A stretch of DNA of 64,000 bases from Mycolicibacterium sp. lyk4-40-TYG-92. Its GTDB lineage: Bacteria > Actinomycetota > Actinomycetes > Mycobacteriales > Mycobacteriaceae. Below are positions 21,156 to 30,277 of this stretch, piece after piece. Positions within the stretch are counted from its first letter, which is position 1. Each line of letters opens with the position of its first letter. A program made the translations under genes and the position numbers. The DNA is taken from positions 1 to 64,000 of the forward strand of contig NZ_JARVRX010000001.1 in NCBI RefSeq assembly GCF_030209435.1, written 5' to 3'. The notes beneath the pieces are model-generated. The model searched no databases. It was not told the origin of the DNA and worked only from the letters and a program-made list of their open reading frames with translations.

Positions 21156-21838
21156 TGTGTCGCCACCTGGGCTGGCTCGGCGATCCGGTCTCGGTGTCGT
21201 CGCTGATCCTGGAACCCGCGAACGGGCTTCTGGTGCAGTCGTATTCACCCCGACGGCAGAAGCACGGTCTGCTCAACGCCGACGGCTGGGGTGTCGGCTT
21301 CTTCGACGGCGCGACACCGCGCCGCTGGCGCAGCGCCGCACCCCTGTGGGGTGACGCGTCGCTGGCGTCGGTGGCGCCGGCGTTGCGCAGCGGGTGCGTG
21401 GTGGCCGCCGTCCGGTCCGCGACCGTCGGGATGCCGATCGAGCCGTCGGCGTCGGCGCCGTTCACCGACGGTGAGTGGCTGTTGTCGCACAACGGCGTCG
21501 TCGACCGGGCGGTGCTGCCGGTGTCCCGGGCCGCGGAATCGACGGTCGACAGTGCGGTCCTGGCCGCCCACATCTTCGCCGAGGGCCTGGACAACCTGGG
21601 GGACACCGTGTGCAGGGTCGGGGAGTCCGACCCGTCGGCACGGCTGAATATCCTGGCTGCCAACGGTTCCCGGATGCTGGCCACCGTGTGGGGCGACACC
21701 TTGTCGATACTGCGCCGGCCCGACGGCGTGGTGCTGGCCAGCGAGCCCTACGACGATCACCCGGACTGGCAGGACATCCCGGACCGTCACCTCGTCGAGG
21801 TGACGGCCACCGGCGTCGCACTGACGCCACTGACTTGA
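21155..21838 (+). CDS. egtC: Gamma-glutamyl hercynylcysteine sulfoxide hydrolase EgtC
   Basis: EgtC is a class II glutamine-amidotransferase-like Ntn hydrolase that removes glutamate from the EgtB product. The 227-aa protein starts MCRHLGW, so Cys2 becomes the N-terminal nucleophile after Met removal. [10 protein letters not shown], the Asn/Gly oxyanion region LSHNGVV and RSATVG are family motifs. The ATG overlaps the egtB stop by one base; a longer frame upstream lies within egtB. Confidence 0.95.
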   Translation: MCRHLGWLGDPVSVSSLILEPANGLLVQSYSPRRQKHGLLNADGWGVGFFDGATPRRWRSAAPLWGDASLASVAPALRSGCVVAAVRSATVGMPIEPSASAPFTDGEWLLSHNGVVDRAVLPVSRAAESTVDSAVLAAHIFAEGLDNLGDTVCRVGESDPSARLNILAANGSRMLATVWGDTLSILRRPDGVVLASEPYDDHPDWQDIPDRHLVEVTATGVALTPLT

Positions 21839-21851
21839 CGAAGGGACCACG

Positions 21852-22847
21852 ATGACACCGAGCAAGACGGCACCGCTGCTGACCAACCATCTCGCCGCCG
21901 ACTGGGCGCCCCGTGCGCTGCGGCGCGACGTCCGGGACGGCTTGTCGCAGTCGCCGAAATCGTTGCCGCCCAAGTGGTTCTACGATGCCGTCGGCAGTGA
22001 CCTGTTCGATCAGATCACCCGCCTGCCCGAGTATTACCCGACGCGCACCGAGGCGCACATCCTGCAGGAAGCCGCCGGCGCGATCGTGGCGGCTTCCGGC
22101 GCGGACACGCTCGTCGAGCTCGGCAGTGGCACCTCGGAGAAGACGCGCATCCTGCTCGACGCGTTCCGGGACGCCGCGGCCCTGCGCCGGTTCGTGGCGT
22201 TCGACGTCGACGAGAACGTGCTCAGCGCCGCGCTCACCCAGTTGTCCGACGAGTACGACGGCGTCGAGATCAGCGGGGTGCGAGGTGATTTCGAGCAGCA
22301 CCTGGGCGAGCTGCCCGTCGTGGGCCGTCGGCTGATCGTGTTCCTCGGATCGACGATCGGCAACCTGACGGCCGGCCCGCGGGCGGAGTTCCTCGCGAGC
22401 CTGGCCGCGGCGATGCGGCCGGGCGACACACTGCTGCTGGGCACCGACCTGGTGAAGGACACCACCCGGTTGGTGGCCGCCTACGACGACAGCGCCGGGG
22501 TCACCGCGCAGTTCAACCGCAATGTCCTGGCGGTGGTGAACCGGGAGCTGGATGCCGATTTCGATCTCGACCGCTTCGAACATGTGGCACGATGGAACCC
22601 CGAACACGAACGTATCGAGATGTGGCTGAGGTCTGTTGCCGCGCAACGGATTCAGATACGCGAGTTGGAACTGTCGGTGGAGTTCGAGGCGGGTGAGGAG
22701 ATGTTGACCGAGGTGTCGTGCAAGTTCCGCCCCGAGGGCGTCTCGGCTGAATTGGCGGCCGCCGGACTGCGGCAGACCGACTGGTGGACCGACCCCGCGG
22801 GGGACTTCGGGCTTTCACTGGCGGTCAAGCCGGACCTGCGGACGTGA
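21852..22847 (+). CDS. egtD: L-histidine N-alpha-methyltransferase EgtD
   Basis: EgtD trimethylates histidine to hercynine using S-adenosylmethionine. The 331-aa protein has the [20 protein letters not shown] start of the family, the SAM motif [16 protein letters not shown], and FLGSTIGNL. The ATG follows AAGGGA by eight bases, thirteen bases after egtC. Its TGA overlaps the GTG of egtE. Confidence 0.97.
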   Translation: MTPSKTAPLLTNHLAADWAPRALRRDVRDGLSQSPKSLPPKWFYDAVGSDLFDQITRLPEYYPTRTEAHILQEAAGAIVAASGADTLVELGSGTSEKTRILLDAFRDAAALRRFVAFDVDENVLSAALTQLSDEYDGVEISGVRGDFEQHLGELPVVGRRLIVFLGSTIGNLTAGPRAEFLASLAAAMRPGDTLLLGTDLVKDTTRLVAAYDDSAGVTAQFNRNVLAVVNRELDADFDLDRFEHVARWNPEHERIEMWLRSVAAQRIQIRELELSVEFEAGEEMLTEVSCKFRPEGVSAELAAAGLRQTDWWTDPAGDFGLSLAVKPDLRT

Positions 22848-23977
22848 CCGGAGCCGATTCCGCCGTCGCGCACCTTTGGCGCGCTGCCCGGCCCAAACCG
22901 CTGGGCCTGCATTTCGACAACGCCGCCTGCTCGCGGCAGAGCTTCGCGGTCATCGACGCCGCCGCTCAGCACGCCCGGCAGGAAGCTCAGGTCGGCGGCT
23001 ATGTCGCCGCCGAATCCGCGGAACCCGTGTTGGAGGGCGGCCGGGCGGCGGTGGCCGAGCTGACGGGGATGGCCGCCGGCGACGTGGTGTTCACCACGGG
23101 CTCCAACAACGCGCTCAACCTACTGCTCAGCAGTTGGGACGGCGAGAAGACCATTGCCTGCCTGCCAGGCGAGTACGGACCCAATCTGGTGGTGATGGCG
23201 GCCAACGGATTCACGGTCCGCGAGCTGCCCGTCGACGGTCAGGGGCGGCTCGATGTCGAAGTGGCGGTCGCGCTGATGCAGGGCGACCCGCCGGCGCTGG
23301 CTCATTTGACGGCGCTCGGCAGTCACCGCGGGGTGGCCCAGCCGTTGTCGGAGTTCGTTGCGGCCTGCCACGCGATCGGGGTGCCGGTGGCGGTGGACGC
23401 CGCACAGGCGCTGGGCCATCTGGACTGCGCGGTGGCTCCCGACGTGATCTATGCGTCGTCGCGTAAGTGGCTGGCGGGGCCGCGCGGGGTCGGCGTGCTG
23501 GCGATCAGTTCGTCTGTGTCGCATCGGCTTCGGCCGCGCATCCCGCTGCCGGATTGGGGGACGCCGTTGCCGGTGCTGAAACGGCTTGACCTCGGAGAGG
23601 CCAATGTGGCTGCCCGCGTGGCCTTTTCGAAGGCCCTAGAGGAGCACCTGGCGGCCGGTCCGGAACTGGTGCGGGCGCGGCTGGCCGAGGTGGGGCGCCT
23701 GACGCGCACCGCGCTGGCCGGGCTGCCCGGATGGCGAGTGGTCGAGGACGTCGATGAACCGACGGCCATCACCACGCTGGAGCCGACGCGCGGCGACGAC
23801 CCGAACTCCGTGCGCACCAAGCTGATTACCGAACACCACGTCGTCACGACCGTGGCCGGCATCGAGCGGGCCCCGTTCGAGATGAAGGTTCCGGTGCTGC
23901 GGGTGTCACCGCACGTCGACGTCACCGACGAAGAACTGGAGTCCTTCGCCGGTGCGCTGACTGCCGCGTCGACCTGA
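22844..23977 (+). CDS. egtE: Ergothioneine C-S lyase EgtE
   Basis: EgtE is a PLP enzyme that splits hercynylcysteine sulfoxide to ergothioneine. The 377-aa fold-type I aminotransferase-like protein has [12 protein letters not shown] (cofactor phosphate region), [13 protein letters not shown] (Asp for the PLP ring) and the Schiff-base Lys208 in [13 protein letters not shown]. The GTG overlaps egtD; the longer frame at 22784 is inside egtD. It ends the operon, convergent with a methyltransferase gene only three bases away. Confidence 0.95.
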   Translation: MTGADSAVAHLWRAARPKPLGLHFDNAACSRQSFAVIDAAAQHARQEAQVGGYVAAESAEPVLEGGRAAVAELTGMAAGDVVFTTGSNNALNLLLSSWDGEKTIACLPGEYGPNLVVMAANGFTVRELPVDGQGRLDVEVAVALMQGDPPALAHLTALGSHRGVAQPLSEFVAACHAIGVPVAVDAAQALGHLDCAVAPDVIYASSRKWLAGPRGVGVLAISSSVSHRLRPRIPLPDWGTPLPVLKRLDLGEANVAARVAFSKALEEHLAAGPELVRARLAEVGRLTRTALAGLPGWRVVEDVDEPTAITTLEPTRGDDPNSVRTKLITEHHVVTTVAGIERAPFEMKVPVLRVSPHVDVTDEELESFAGALTAAST

Positions 23978-23980
23978 CCG

Positions 23981-24676
23981 TCAGGCCTTGTGTGCCGTGA
24001 GCAGGAAGGCCGGCATCTTCAGCCGGCCCTTCTCGTCGAGGGCGTGCGGCGGCATCTCGAGCGGGGGCTGTCCTGGCATCGAAGGTGGCGCGACCATGCC
24101 GGCGTGGATGAACGCCGGCCGGACCTCGTCGATGGCCCAGTACTTGCCGACGGCCTCGCGCAGCTCGTCCTCGGTGACCTCGTTCGGCTTCATCTCGGCC
24201 TCGGCAGGGAACGCGCCCTTGGCGAACACCAGGATGAAGTACTTGGCGCCCGGCGCGGCCGCGCGGAACACGGCCTGCTGGTAGGCGTCGCGTGCCTCGA
24301 CCGGAATCGAGTGGAACAGCGTCGAATCCATGATGGTGTCGAACCGTCCGTCGAATCCGGTGAACGAGGTGATGTCGTCTTCGACAAATGTCGCGTTGGT
24401 CAGATTCCGTTCGGTGGCAGCCTGTTTCGCGGCAGCCACCGCGGTGGGGGAGAGTTCGATGCCCACCACGTTGTGGCCCGCCGCGGCCAGCGCGAGGGCC
24501 AGTTCCGCGTGGCCGCAGCCCGCGTCGAGCACCTCGCCGGTGACCTGACCGGCGTCGATCAGTGCAGCCAGTTCGGGCTGCGGCTCACCGATGTTCCACG
24601 GCGGCGGACCGTCGAACCCGCCCTCCTGCCGGTAGACGCTGTCCCAATCCATCACTTCATTCGACGAGTCGGTCAT
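23981..24676 (-). CDS. Class I SAM-dependent methyltransferase
   Basis: The 231-aa protein has the SAM motif EVLDAGCGHAELALALAAAGHNVVGIELSP and the post-motifs TFVEDDITSF and FDTIMDSTLFHSIP. The overall form resembles thiopurine or TehB-like small-molecule methyltransferases, and it corresponds to Rv3699 in gene order, from memory. The substrate is unknown. The gene is ten bases downstream of another methyltransferase on the same strand, so the two may share a transcript. Confidence 0.85.
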   Translation of the reverse strand: MTDSSNEVMDWDSVYRQEGGFDGPPPWNIGEPQPELAALIDAGQVTGEVLDAGCGHAELALALAAAGHNVVGIELSPTAVAAAKQAATERNLTNATFVEDDITSFTGFDGRFDTIMDSTLFHSIPVEARDAYQQAVFRAAAPGAKYFILVFAKGAFPAEAEMKPNEVTEDELREAVGKYWAIDEVRPAFIHAGMVAPPSMPGQPPLEMPPHALDEKGRLKMPAFLLTAHKA

Positions 24677-24685
24677 GCGTCCAAC

Positions 24686-25432
24686 CTACGCGGGCGGTCG
24701 CCGGGTGGCGATGGCGATCTGCGGCGAGTACAGGCCGCTGCGCAACTCGATGTCGACGCCGGCGGCGTCGGCCAATGCCCGCAGCGCGGACGGACTGTAG
24801 GCCCGCAGTGAGCTGATGACGCCGTCATGCACGAACGGCACGAACGGGGCCAGCGGCAGCATCGTGGCCAGCCGCATCAGGTGTAGCGGTGACGGTGGCC
24901 GAGGCAGGTCGATGATGAGCAACTTGTCCGCCACCCGGGTGCCCTCGACGAGCACCCGGACTGCGGCGGACGGGGGCAGATGGTGGAACGACAACGCGAA
25001 AACGGCCAGGGCATAAGCGCTATCGGCCGCATCGATGGCCGTCGCGTCCATGTGGCGCACCGTCACGCGCGGATCGGAACCCAGATCGCCGGCCGTGATG
25101 GCCGCGACCGAGTCGGGCTCCAGATCGGTGACGGTGAGTGTCGCGGTGGGGTGCATCTCCAGCACCTTTTTCGACAGGCCCCCGTGGCCGGCCCCGAGCT
25201 CGAGGATGCGTGGATCGGGAACGTCGGCGACTTCGTCCATGACGATGGAAGCGAAGCGCTCGTGGAGGCCGAACCAGTTGCCGGTGAGTTCCAGCGCGCG
25301 CACGACGCTGCGCTTGACGGCGGGGTCGACGTCGTCGCGGTCGAGGTATTCGGGCTGGTCGGTCTGCAGCGCGCGATCGAGGCATGACGCCCGTGGACCG
25401 CCGCGCGGCATGCGATCGATGTCGGTGCTCAT
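24686..25432 (-). CDS. SAM-dependent methyltransferase
   Basis: The 248-aa protein has the SAM-binding motif ILELGAGHGGLSKKVLE followed by TVTDLEPDS and a DATAIDAADSAYALAVFALSFHH block. A hydrophobic stretch near residues 190-210 (LMRLATMLPLAPFVPFV) suggests a lid for a hydrophobic substrate. The ATG at 25432 overlaps the stop of the aldo/keto reductase gene (ATGA), so a much longer frame upstream is excluded. Substrate unknown. Confidence 0.82.
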   Translation of the reverse strand: MSTDIDRMPRGGPRASCLDRALQTDQPEYLDRDDVDPAVKRSVVRALELTGNWFGLHERFASIVMDEVADVPDPRILELGAGHGGLSKKVLEMHPTATLTVTDLEPDSVAAITAGDLGSDPRVTVRHMDATAIDAADSAYALAVFALSFHHLPPSAAVRVLVEGTRVADKLLIIDLPRPPSPLHLMRLATMLPLAPFVPFVHDGVISSLRAYSPSALRALADAAGVDIELRSGLYSPQIAIATRRPPA

Positions 25433-26298
25433 CCGAGCGCCGCGGTCAGGGTGGCGGGTACCTCGATGTCGGCAACCGCGAGGTTCTCCTCGAGATGCTC
25501 GACGGACGACGTGCCGGGGATCAGCAGCATGTTGGGTGCCGCGGCCAGGGTCCAGGCCAACGCGACCTGCGCGGGCGTGCGGCCGAGTTCGCTTGCCGCC
25601 TTTCGGATTTCGGGGTGGCCGAGCACCGGGTTGTCCGGTACGAACGCCGAGCCCAGCGGGAAGAATGGGACGAACGCGATGCCGCGTGCGGCGCATGTGT
25701 CCAGCACCGGCTGCGAGGACCGGTCGAGGAGGTTGTACGCGTTCTGGACACACACGATGTCGGTGCGCTGCAGCGCGATCGCGAGATGCTCGAGGGAGAT
25801 GCTGCTCAGCCCGATGCCGTCGATCAGCCCCTCGTCGCGCGCGGCAATCATGGCGCTGAGCTGGCGGTCGAACAGTTCCCGGTCGACCTTGCCCGGCGCA
25901 CTGGGATCACCGTCGGGACCCATGATGCGCAGGTTCACCGCTGCGAGCCGGTCGGTGCCGAGGGTTTCGAGGTTCTGCTCGATGGCGGCCCGCAGCTCGT
26001 CGGGCTGCTGCGCGGGCAGCCAGCCGCCGGTCTGGTCCCGGCGCGCACCGACCTTGCTGACCAGCGCGAGGCCCTGCGGATAAGGGTGCAGGGCCTCGCG
26101 GATCAGCTGGTTGGCCACGTCAGGGCCATAGAACTGCGCGGTGTCGATGTGGTTGACGCCGAGTTCCACCGCGCGTCGCAACACGGCGAGCGCCTGGTCG
26201 TGGTCCCGCGGTGGGCCGAAAACGCCCGGGCCGGGGATCTGCATGGCCCCGAATCCGACCCGGTGGACCTGGTACTGACCGAGCGCGTACGTCGTCAT
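25429..26298 (-). CDS. Aldo/keto reductase-family oxidoreductase
   Basis: The 289-aa TIM-barrel protein reduces or oxidises a carbonyl with NADPH. Asp and Tyr of the catalytic tetrad are in HIDTAQFYG, Lys in LVSKVG. The His normally found in a LIHWP-like motif appears as Arg (AVNLRIMGP), seen in some distant AKR branches, so substrate range may differ. The nucleotide region is LIPGTSSVEHLEENL. It is coupled by a 4-nt overlap to the methyltransferase downstream. Confidence 0.85.
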   Translation of the reverse strand: MTTYALGQYQVHRVGFGAMQIPGPGVFGPPRDHDQALAVLRRAVELGVNHIDTAQFYGPDVANQLIREALHPYPQGLALVSKVGARRDQTGGWLPAQQPDELRAAIEQNLETLGTDRLAAVNLRIMGPDGDPSAPGKVDRELFDRQLSAMIAARDEGLIDGIGLSSISLEHLAIALQRTDIVCVQNAYNLLDRSSQPVLDTCAARGIAFVPFFPLGSAFVPDNPVLGHPEIRKAASELGRTPAQVALAWTLAAAPNMLLIPGTSSVEHLEENLAVADIEVPATLTAALG

Positions 26299-26313
26299 GT
26301 AGCCAGGCTAACG

Positions 26314-27102
26314 CTAGTCGGACTCGCCGAGAATCTGGTAGATCTCGCGGCGGGCGTTGTTCACGATGTCCAGGATGCGTTGCTGCTGTTCGGCATTCGC
26401 GGAGTGCACCGACTGTGCGACGGCGCCGAACATTTGGCCGAGCGCGTTGCGCAGATTCAGGGCGGCTGGGTCAGCGCCTTCGGTGATCTCTTCCCAGGGG
26501 GCGGTCTCGATCGCGTCGGCGGCGGTGCGGCCGTCCTCGGTCAGCTCGAAAGTCTTTTTGCTGCCTTGGCTTTCGGCGGGGGTGATCAGACCTTCGTCCT
26601 CCAGCAGCTGCAGGGTGGGGTAGATCGAGCCTGGGCTGGGCTTCCACAGGCCGTCGCTACGCGCGGCGATCTCCTGCGTCATCTCGTAGCCGTGCATCGG
26701 CCGCTCGGTGAGCAGCTTGAGGATGGCGGCGCGGACATCGCCGCGCCGGCTGCGGCCACTGGCGCGTCCGCGGCCACCGTGACGCCGTCCGCGGGGACCG
26801 CCGGGTCCGAACGGGCCGGCGCCGAAGCCAGGTCCGAAGCCCTGGCCGAAGCCGGGACCGAAACCGAATCCCGGTCCGAATCCAAAGCCGCCCTCGCCGC
26901 GGTGGTCCCGCACGTGGTCGCGGAACTGTTCGCGCATGTCCCTCCGGGCCGCCCGGCGTTCGTCATGTCGAGCGCGGCGGTCGGCAGGGCCGACGAACGG
27001 TGAACGGTCGCCAGGTGCGAAACCGAAGCCACCTCCGTGGGAGGGGCGATCGAAGGGGCCGCCGTCGAACGGGCGGCCGGGTGGGGTGAATGGGGTTTCC
27101 AT
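26314..27102 (-). CDS. PadR-family regulator with long Gly/Phe/Arg-rich N-terminus
   Basis: The 262-aa protein has a C-terminal PadR winged helix (about residues 125-200: ILKLLTERPMHGYEM, SPGSIYPTLQLLEDEGLI, KKTFELTEDG) and a dimerisation helix after it. The first 125 residues are low-complexity with repeats of GFGPGF and an RGRRHGGRGR basic patch, probably disordered. The ATG at 27102 has AAGAGAG upstream. A CGATATATCG palindrome lies about 55 bp before the start, likely its own operator. The target gene is unknown; the divergent antiporter gene is a candidate. Confidence 0.85.
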   Translation of the reverse strand: METPFTPPGRPFDGGPFDRPSHGGGFGFAPGDRSPFVGPADRRARHDERRAARRDMREQFRDHVRDHRGEGGFGFGPGFGFGPGFGQGFGPGFGAGPFGPGGPRGRRHGGRGRASGRSRRGDVRAAILKLLTERPMHGYEMTQEIAARSDGLWKPSPGSIYPTLQLLEDEGLITPAESQGSKKTFELTEDGRTAADAIETAPWEEITEGADPAALNLRNALGQMFGAVAQSVHSANAEQQQRILDIVNNARREIYQILGESD

Positions 27103-27155
27103 AGATGTGTGCTCTCTTTCGGCGGGAGGCGCCTGGTGCGCCTCCGATGCATTAA

Positions 27156-27165
27156 CGATATATCG
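27156..27165. promoter_or_regulatory. Palindrome upstream of padR-like gene
   Basis: CGATATATCG is a perfect 10-bp palindrome in an AT-rich segment between padR and the antiporter gene. ACTATCGGGAT just downstream looks like a degenerate half. It suits autoregulation by the PadR protein; binding is inferred. Confidence 0.5.
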
Positions 27166-27297
27166 GAAACTATCGGGATGCAACAGTCCGCTGAGAGTTG
27201 GCTGCGGTGCGGCCCGCATCTGAACGTCCGCGTCTAGGGTGTGGCGATGATGGTGACGTGGCTGGGTGATCCGGCCCAGGTGGTGTCCGGCTGACCG

Positions 27298-28443
27298 ATG
27301 GGCGACTTCGGATTTCATGCCCTGGCGCTGGTGGCCGTCATCGGCCTGGTCGGGCCGCTGCTGGCGGCAGTGCCCAAGCTGCGGGTGCCCTTGATCGTCG
27401 GCGAACTCGCTGCCGGAATCGTTGTGGGGCGCACCGGGTTCGGCATCGTCGACGCGGACAACCCGACGTTCGTGCTCCTGGCGGACATCGGCTTTGCACT
27501 CGTGATGTTCATCGTCGGGACCCATGTTCCGGTGCGCGACAAGTCATTGCGGGGTGAGCTGCCCAGATCGCTGTTGCGAGCGGTTGTGGTGGGCGCGTTC
27601 GCCGCGGTGTTCGGTGTGGTCATCGCGCATCTGTTCGGCACGGGTCACGCCCCGTTGTACGCCGTCCTCATGGCTTCGTCCTCGGCGGCGCTGGCGCTGC
27701 CCGTCATCCAGTCGCTTGGATTGACGGGGCCGCCGGTGCTGTCGGTCACCGCCCAGATCGCGATAGCCGACGCGGCGTCGATCGTGCTGTTGCCGTTGGT
27801 CATCAATCCAGCGGGTGCCCCACGCGCCGTGGTGGGGGTGCTGGCGATCGCCGCCTGTGCCGTCCTCCTGTACTTCTTTCTGCGATATGAAGCCAAGCGC
27901 GGGTGGCTCAAGCGGATGCACAGGTATTCGCACCGCCGGCATCTGGCGCTCGAACTGAGGATCAGCCTGATCGTGCTGTTCGGCCTGGCGGCGTTGGCGA
28001 AGTCGACGCACGTGTCGATCATGCTGGCGGGTTTTGCGCTGGGTCTGTGCCTGTCCGCGATTGGTGAACCGCGTCGGCTGGCGCGCCAGCTGTTCGGCAT
28101 CACCGAGGGATTCTTCGCGCCGTTGTTCTTCGTCTGGCTCGGCGCGTCATTACAGGTGCGGGAGCTCGGCGAGCATCCGGGTCTGATCGGGCTGGGTGTG
28201 GCCCTGGGCGTGGGAGCGGTGCTCGCACATCTCACTGGCAGGTTGTTCGGGCAACCGCTGGCGCTGGGGGTGCTGGCGGCAGCGCAATTGGGCGTTCCGG
28301 TGGCCGCTGCCACATTGGGGACCCAGCAGCATCTGCTGAGTCCGGGCGAGCCGTCGGCACTGATTCTCGGTGCGCTGCTGACCGTCGTGGCGACGTCTTC
28401 GGCCGGCGGGATCGCCCAGCGCCGGCAAACTGCGACGGCCTGA
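27298..28443 (+). CDS. Cation/proton antiporter (CPA2, KefB-like)
   Basis: The 381-aa protein is entirely membrane-embedded, with eleven to thirteen helices, and matches Na+/H+ or K+/H+ exchanger domains: VPLIVGELAAGIVVGRTGFG near the N-terminus, a core with DAASIVLLPLV, and the GITEGFFAPLFFVWLGASL motif. No RCK or TrkA-N regulatory domain follows, so it is the minimal antiporter. ATG at 27298 is used. A 15-codon open frame ending just before it (27247-27294) was noted but not accepted as a gene. Confidence 0.85.
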   Translation: MGDFGFHALALVAVIGLVGPLLAAVPKLRVPLIVGELAAGIVVGRTGFGIVDADNPTFVLLADIGFALVMFIVGTHVPVRDKSLRGELPRSLLRAVVVGAFAAVFGVVIAHLFGTGHAPLYAVLMASSSAALALPVIQSLGLTGPPVLSVTAQIAIADAASIVLLPLVINPAGAPRAVVGVLAIAACAVLLYFFLRYEAKRGWLKRMHRYSHRRHLALELRISLIVLFGLAALAKSTHVSIMLAGFALGLCLSAIGEPRRLARQLFGITEGFFAPLFFVWLGASLQVRELGEHPGLIGLGVALGVGAVLAHLTGRLFGQPLALGVLAAAQLGVPVAAATLGTQQHLLSPGEPSALILGALLTVVATSSAGGIAQRRQTATA

Positions 28444-28888
28444 GTTCCGCCGCCCGGTCCCGCTCGACCCACTGTCTCACCATGTGGACACTCCAGTGGT
28501 AAGACGCACTCCCGCCAAGCATTCCGCGGCTACGACTGACGCGCGCGCAAGTTATGCGTAGCGTAATTTGCTGAAACTGCAAATTTCCGCGACATCGTCT
28601 TTGGGGCGTGCCGGCTAATCGGGCCAATCCGAGGTGTGACGTGCGTCTCGTCACGCTGTGAACTACCTGTGAGACAAATGATGCTGATTTGGGCGGTCCT
28701 TCTAGCCAAATTTGCTGATTCGGTAGCGCAACTAACTTGCCCGTCAGGGCAGCAATCTAACGCGATTGACAATTTACTGACAGTCCGATTTTGGTTAGCT
28801 GGGAAATGTGTGGGTTGGTAAAAAATGCCTATTTACAAGGGGTAAATTTCTCGACCACACGAGTGTCGCGATAACTGGGAGGACTCAA
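28444..28888. other. AT-rich 445-bp regulatory region before the GjpA-like gene
   Basis: No gene was accepted here. The base composition drops well below that of the neighbours. A perfect 7-bp-arm inverted repeat, AATTTGC-N7-GCAAATT, lies at 28565-28585, and AATTTGCTGA recurs at 28709-28718. TTGACA at 28766-28771 may be a -35 element, but no convincing -10 follows at 17 bp. The message leader is probably long. The ribosome binding site GGGAGGA is at 28877. Confidence 0.6.
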
Positions 28889-30217
28889 ATGCAGCTCACA
28901 ATGAAGCCGTATATCACTGCGGGCGTTGCCCTCGCGGGAGCGAGTGTGATTGCTGTGGCGCCGGTGGTGCCGCAGACGCAACCCCACTTGCCTGCGGTTT
29001 CGCACGTGCAGGTCTCCGATGTGCATCTGACGGCACTGGTCAACCCGATCGTGGCACTGGGCAACATCTACAACGCCCTGGCAGAGACGGTCGGGCAAAC
29101 CAGCTACATGGTGGAGACCAGCGTCAATCCGCTGGTGCGCCAGGTGGTGCTCGATGCGAACTACGGCGTGCAGCAGGGCATGCAGTTGATCGGCAACATC
29201 ACCGGCGCGACGTTCACCCTCGGTGGTGCGCTGCCGGGCACTCTCGCAAACGTGCTGGGGAACCTCGGCACGCTCAATGTCAACGGCGCCATCGACTCGC
29301 TGGTTGGCGGTCTGCTCCCGGGCGGTCTGCAGCTGATCACCGGCATCAACGGACCGGTGCAGAACATCCTGCAGCAACCGTTGGCAGTGGCGGAGGCGAT
29401 GGTGCCCGCAGTGCTGGATTCGGTGACCGCTCTGGTCGCCGGCCTGGCGATCTCGACCGTCGGAATCGGCTGCGGCTCGTGCCTCGGCACCACGCCCGTC
29501 GTTCAGCAGGTGGTCAAGAGCGTGACGGGAATTCTGCAGTCGGTGCTCACCCTCAATCCCGGCACCATTTACAACGGTGTGCTCAACAACGTGGTGAGCC
29601 TCGTGCAGAACATTCAGAAGAATGTCACGGATTTTGAAACCGGCACCGTTCCGTACATCGTCAATCGGATCATCACCGCGCTGAATGTGAACCCGAATGC
29701 ACCGGGCGGCGTCACCGTTCCCGCCGCTGCGACGACGGTTGCCGCGCTGGCGCCGGCGGCCGAGAAGACGGCCACGGACTCGTCTGCCGCGGGATCGACC
29801 GACACCGCGACGACGACGAAGAAGACGGCGACCGCCACCGCGGCGACGTCGACCGATGCGGCGAAGGACACGTCCGCCAAGGATGCCGACGCCAAGGCCG
29901 CCGACGCCAAGGCCGCCGACACCAAGGCTTCGGATACGAAGGCTGCCACTGACACCAAGGCTGCTGACACCAAGGACGCCGACACCAAGGGTGCCACCAA
30001 GGACGCCGACACCAAGGCGACCGACACCAAGGACACGACCAAGGACGCCGATACCAAGGGTACTGACACCAAGGGCACTGACACGGCGACGACGCCCAAG
30101 GACACCGCGCCCAAGACCAAGAAGGCGCAGAACCCCGGTGCCAAGGTGGCAAAGGCCATCTCTGGTGCCATCAAGAACGCCACGAAGGGTGGCAAGGGCA
30201 AGACCGGCAGCAAGTAG
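28889..30217 (+). CDS. GjpA-like envelope protein with Lys/Asp/Thr-rich repeat tail
   Basis: The 442-aa product starts MQLTMKPYITAGVALAGASVIAV, a signal sequence seen in a mycobacterial family annotated as GjpA-like outer membrane porins. The middle (about 45-290) is a mildly hydrophobic, Asn/Gly/Val-rich domain with repeated NVLGNLGTLNVNG-like segments. From about residue 320 the tail is low-complexity, built from short repeats of the type ADTK, DADTKG and ATDTKD, and ends in a basic KGGKGKTGSK. The tail may reach through or bind the cell wall. Start and RBS are clear. Porin activity is not proven for this family in mycobacteria. Confidence 0.7.
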   Translation: MQLTMKPYITAGVALAGASVIAVAPVVPQTQPHLPAVSHVQVSDVHLTALVNPIVALGNIYNALAETVGQTSYMVETSVNPLVRQVVLDANYGVQQGMQLIGNITGATFTLGGALPGTLANVLGNLGTLNVNGAIDSLVGGLLPGGLQLITGINGPVQNILQQPLAVAEAMVPAVLDSVTALVAGLAISTVGIGCGSCLGTTPVVQQVVKSVTGILQSVLTLNPGTIYNGVLNNVVSLVQNIQKNVTDFETGTVPYIVNRIITALNVNPNAPGGVTVPAAATTVAALAPAAEKTATDSSAAGSTDTATTTKKTATATAATSTDAAKDTSAKDADAKAADAKAADTKASDTKAATDTKAADTKDADTKGATKDADTKATDTKDTTKDADTKGTDTKGTDTATTPKDTAPKTKKAQNPGAKVAKAISGAIKNATKGGKGKTGSK

Positions 30218-30229
30218 TCGCTCGGCGAC

Positions 30230-30265
30230 CTGTGGCCCCACCGCCGAAAGGCGATGGGGCCACAG
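30230..30265. terminator. Bidirectional terminator hairpin
   Basis: CTGTGGCCCCA (30230-30240) pairs perfectly with TGGGGCCACAG (30255-30265) between the convergent GjpA-like and efflux-pump genes. The loop contains CGAAAG. Confidence 0.8.
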
Positions 30266-30277
30266 TGCATTCAGGGA

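Noticed and set aside
27247..27294. 15-codon frame MMVTWLGDPAQVVSG directly before the antiporter gene
   Set aside because: No ribosome binding site, no homology recognised and no regulatory structure; it may be chance or a tiny uORF, so it was not listed as a gene.
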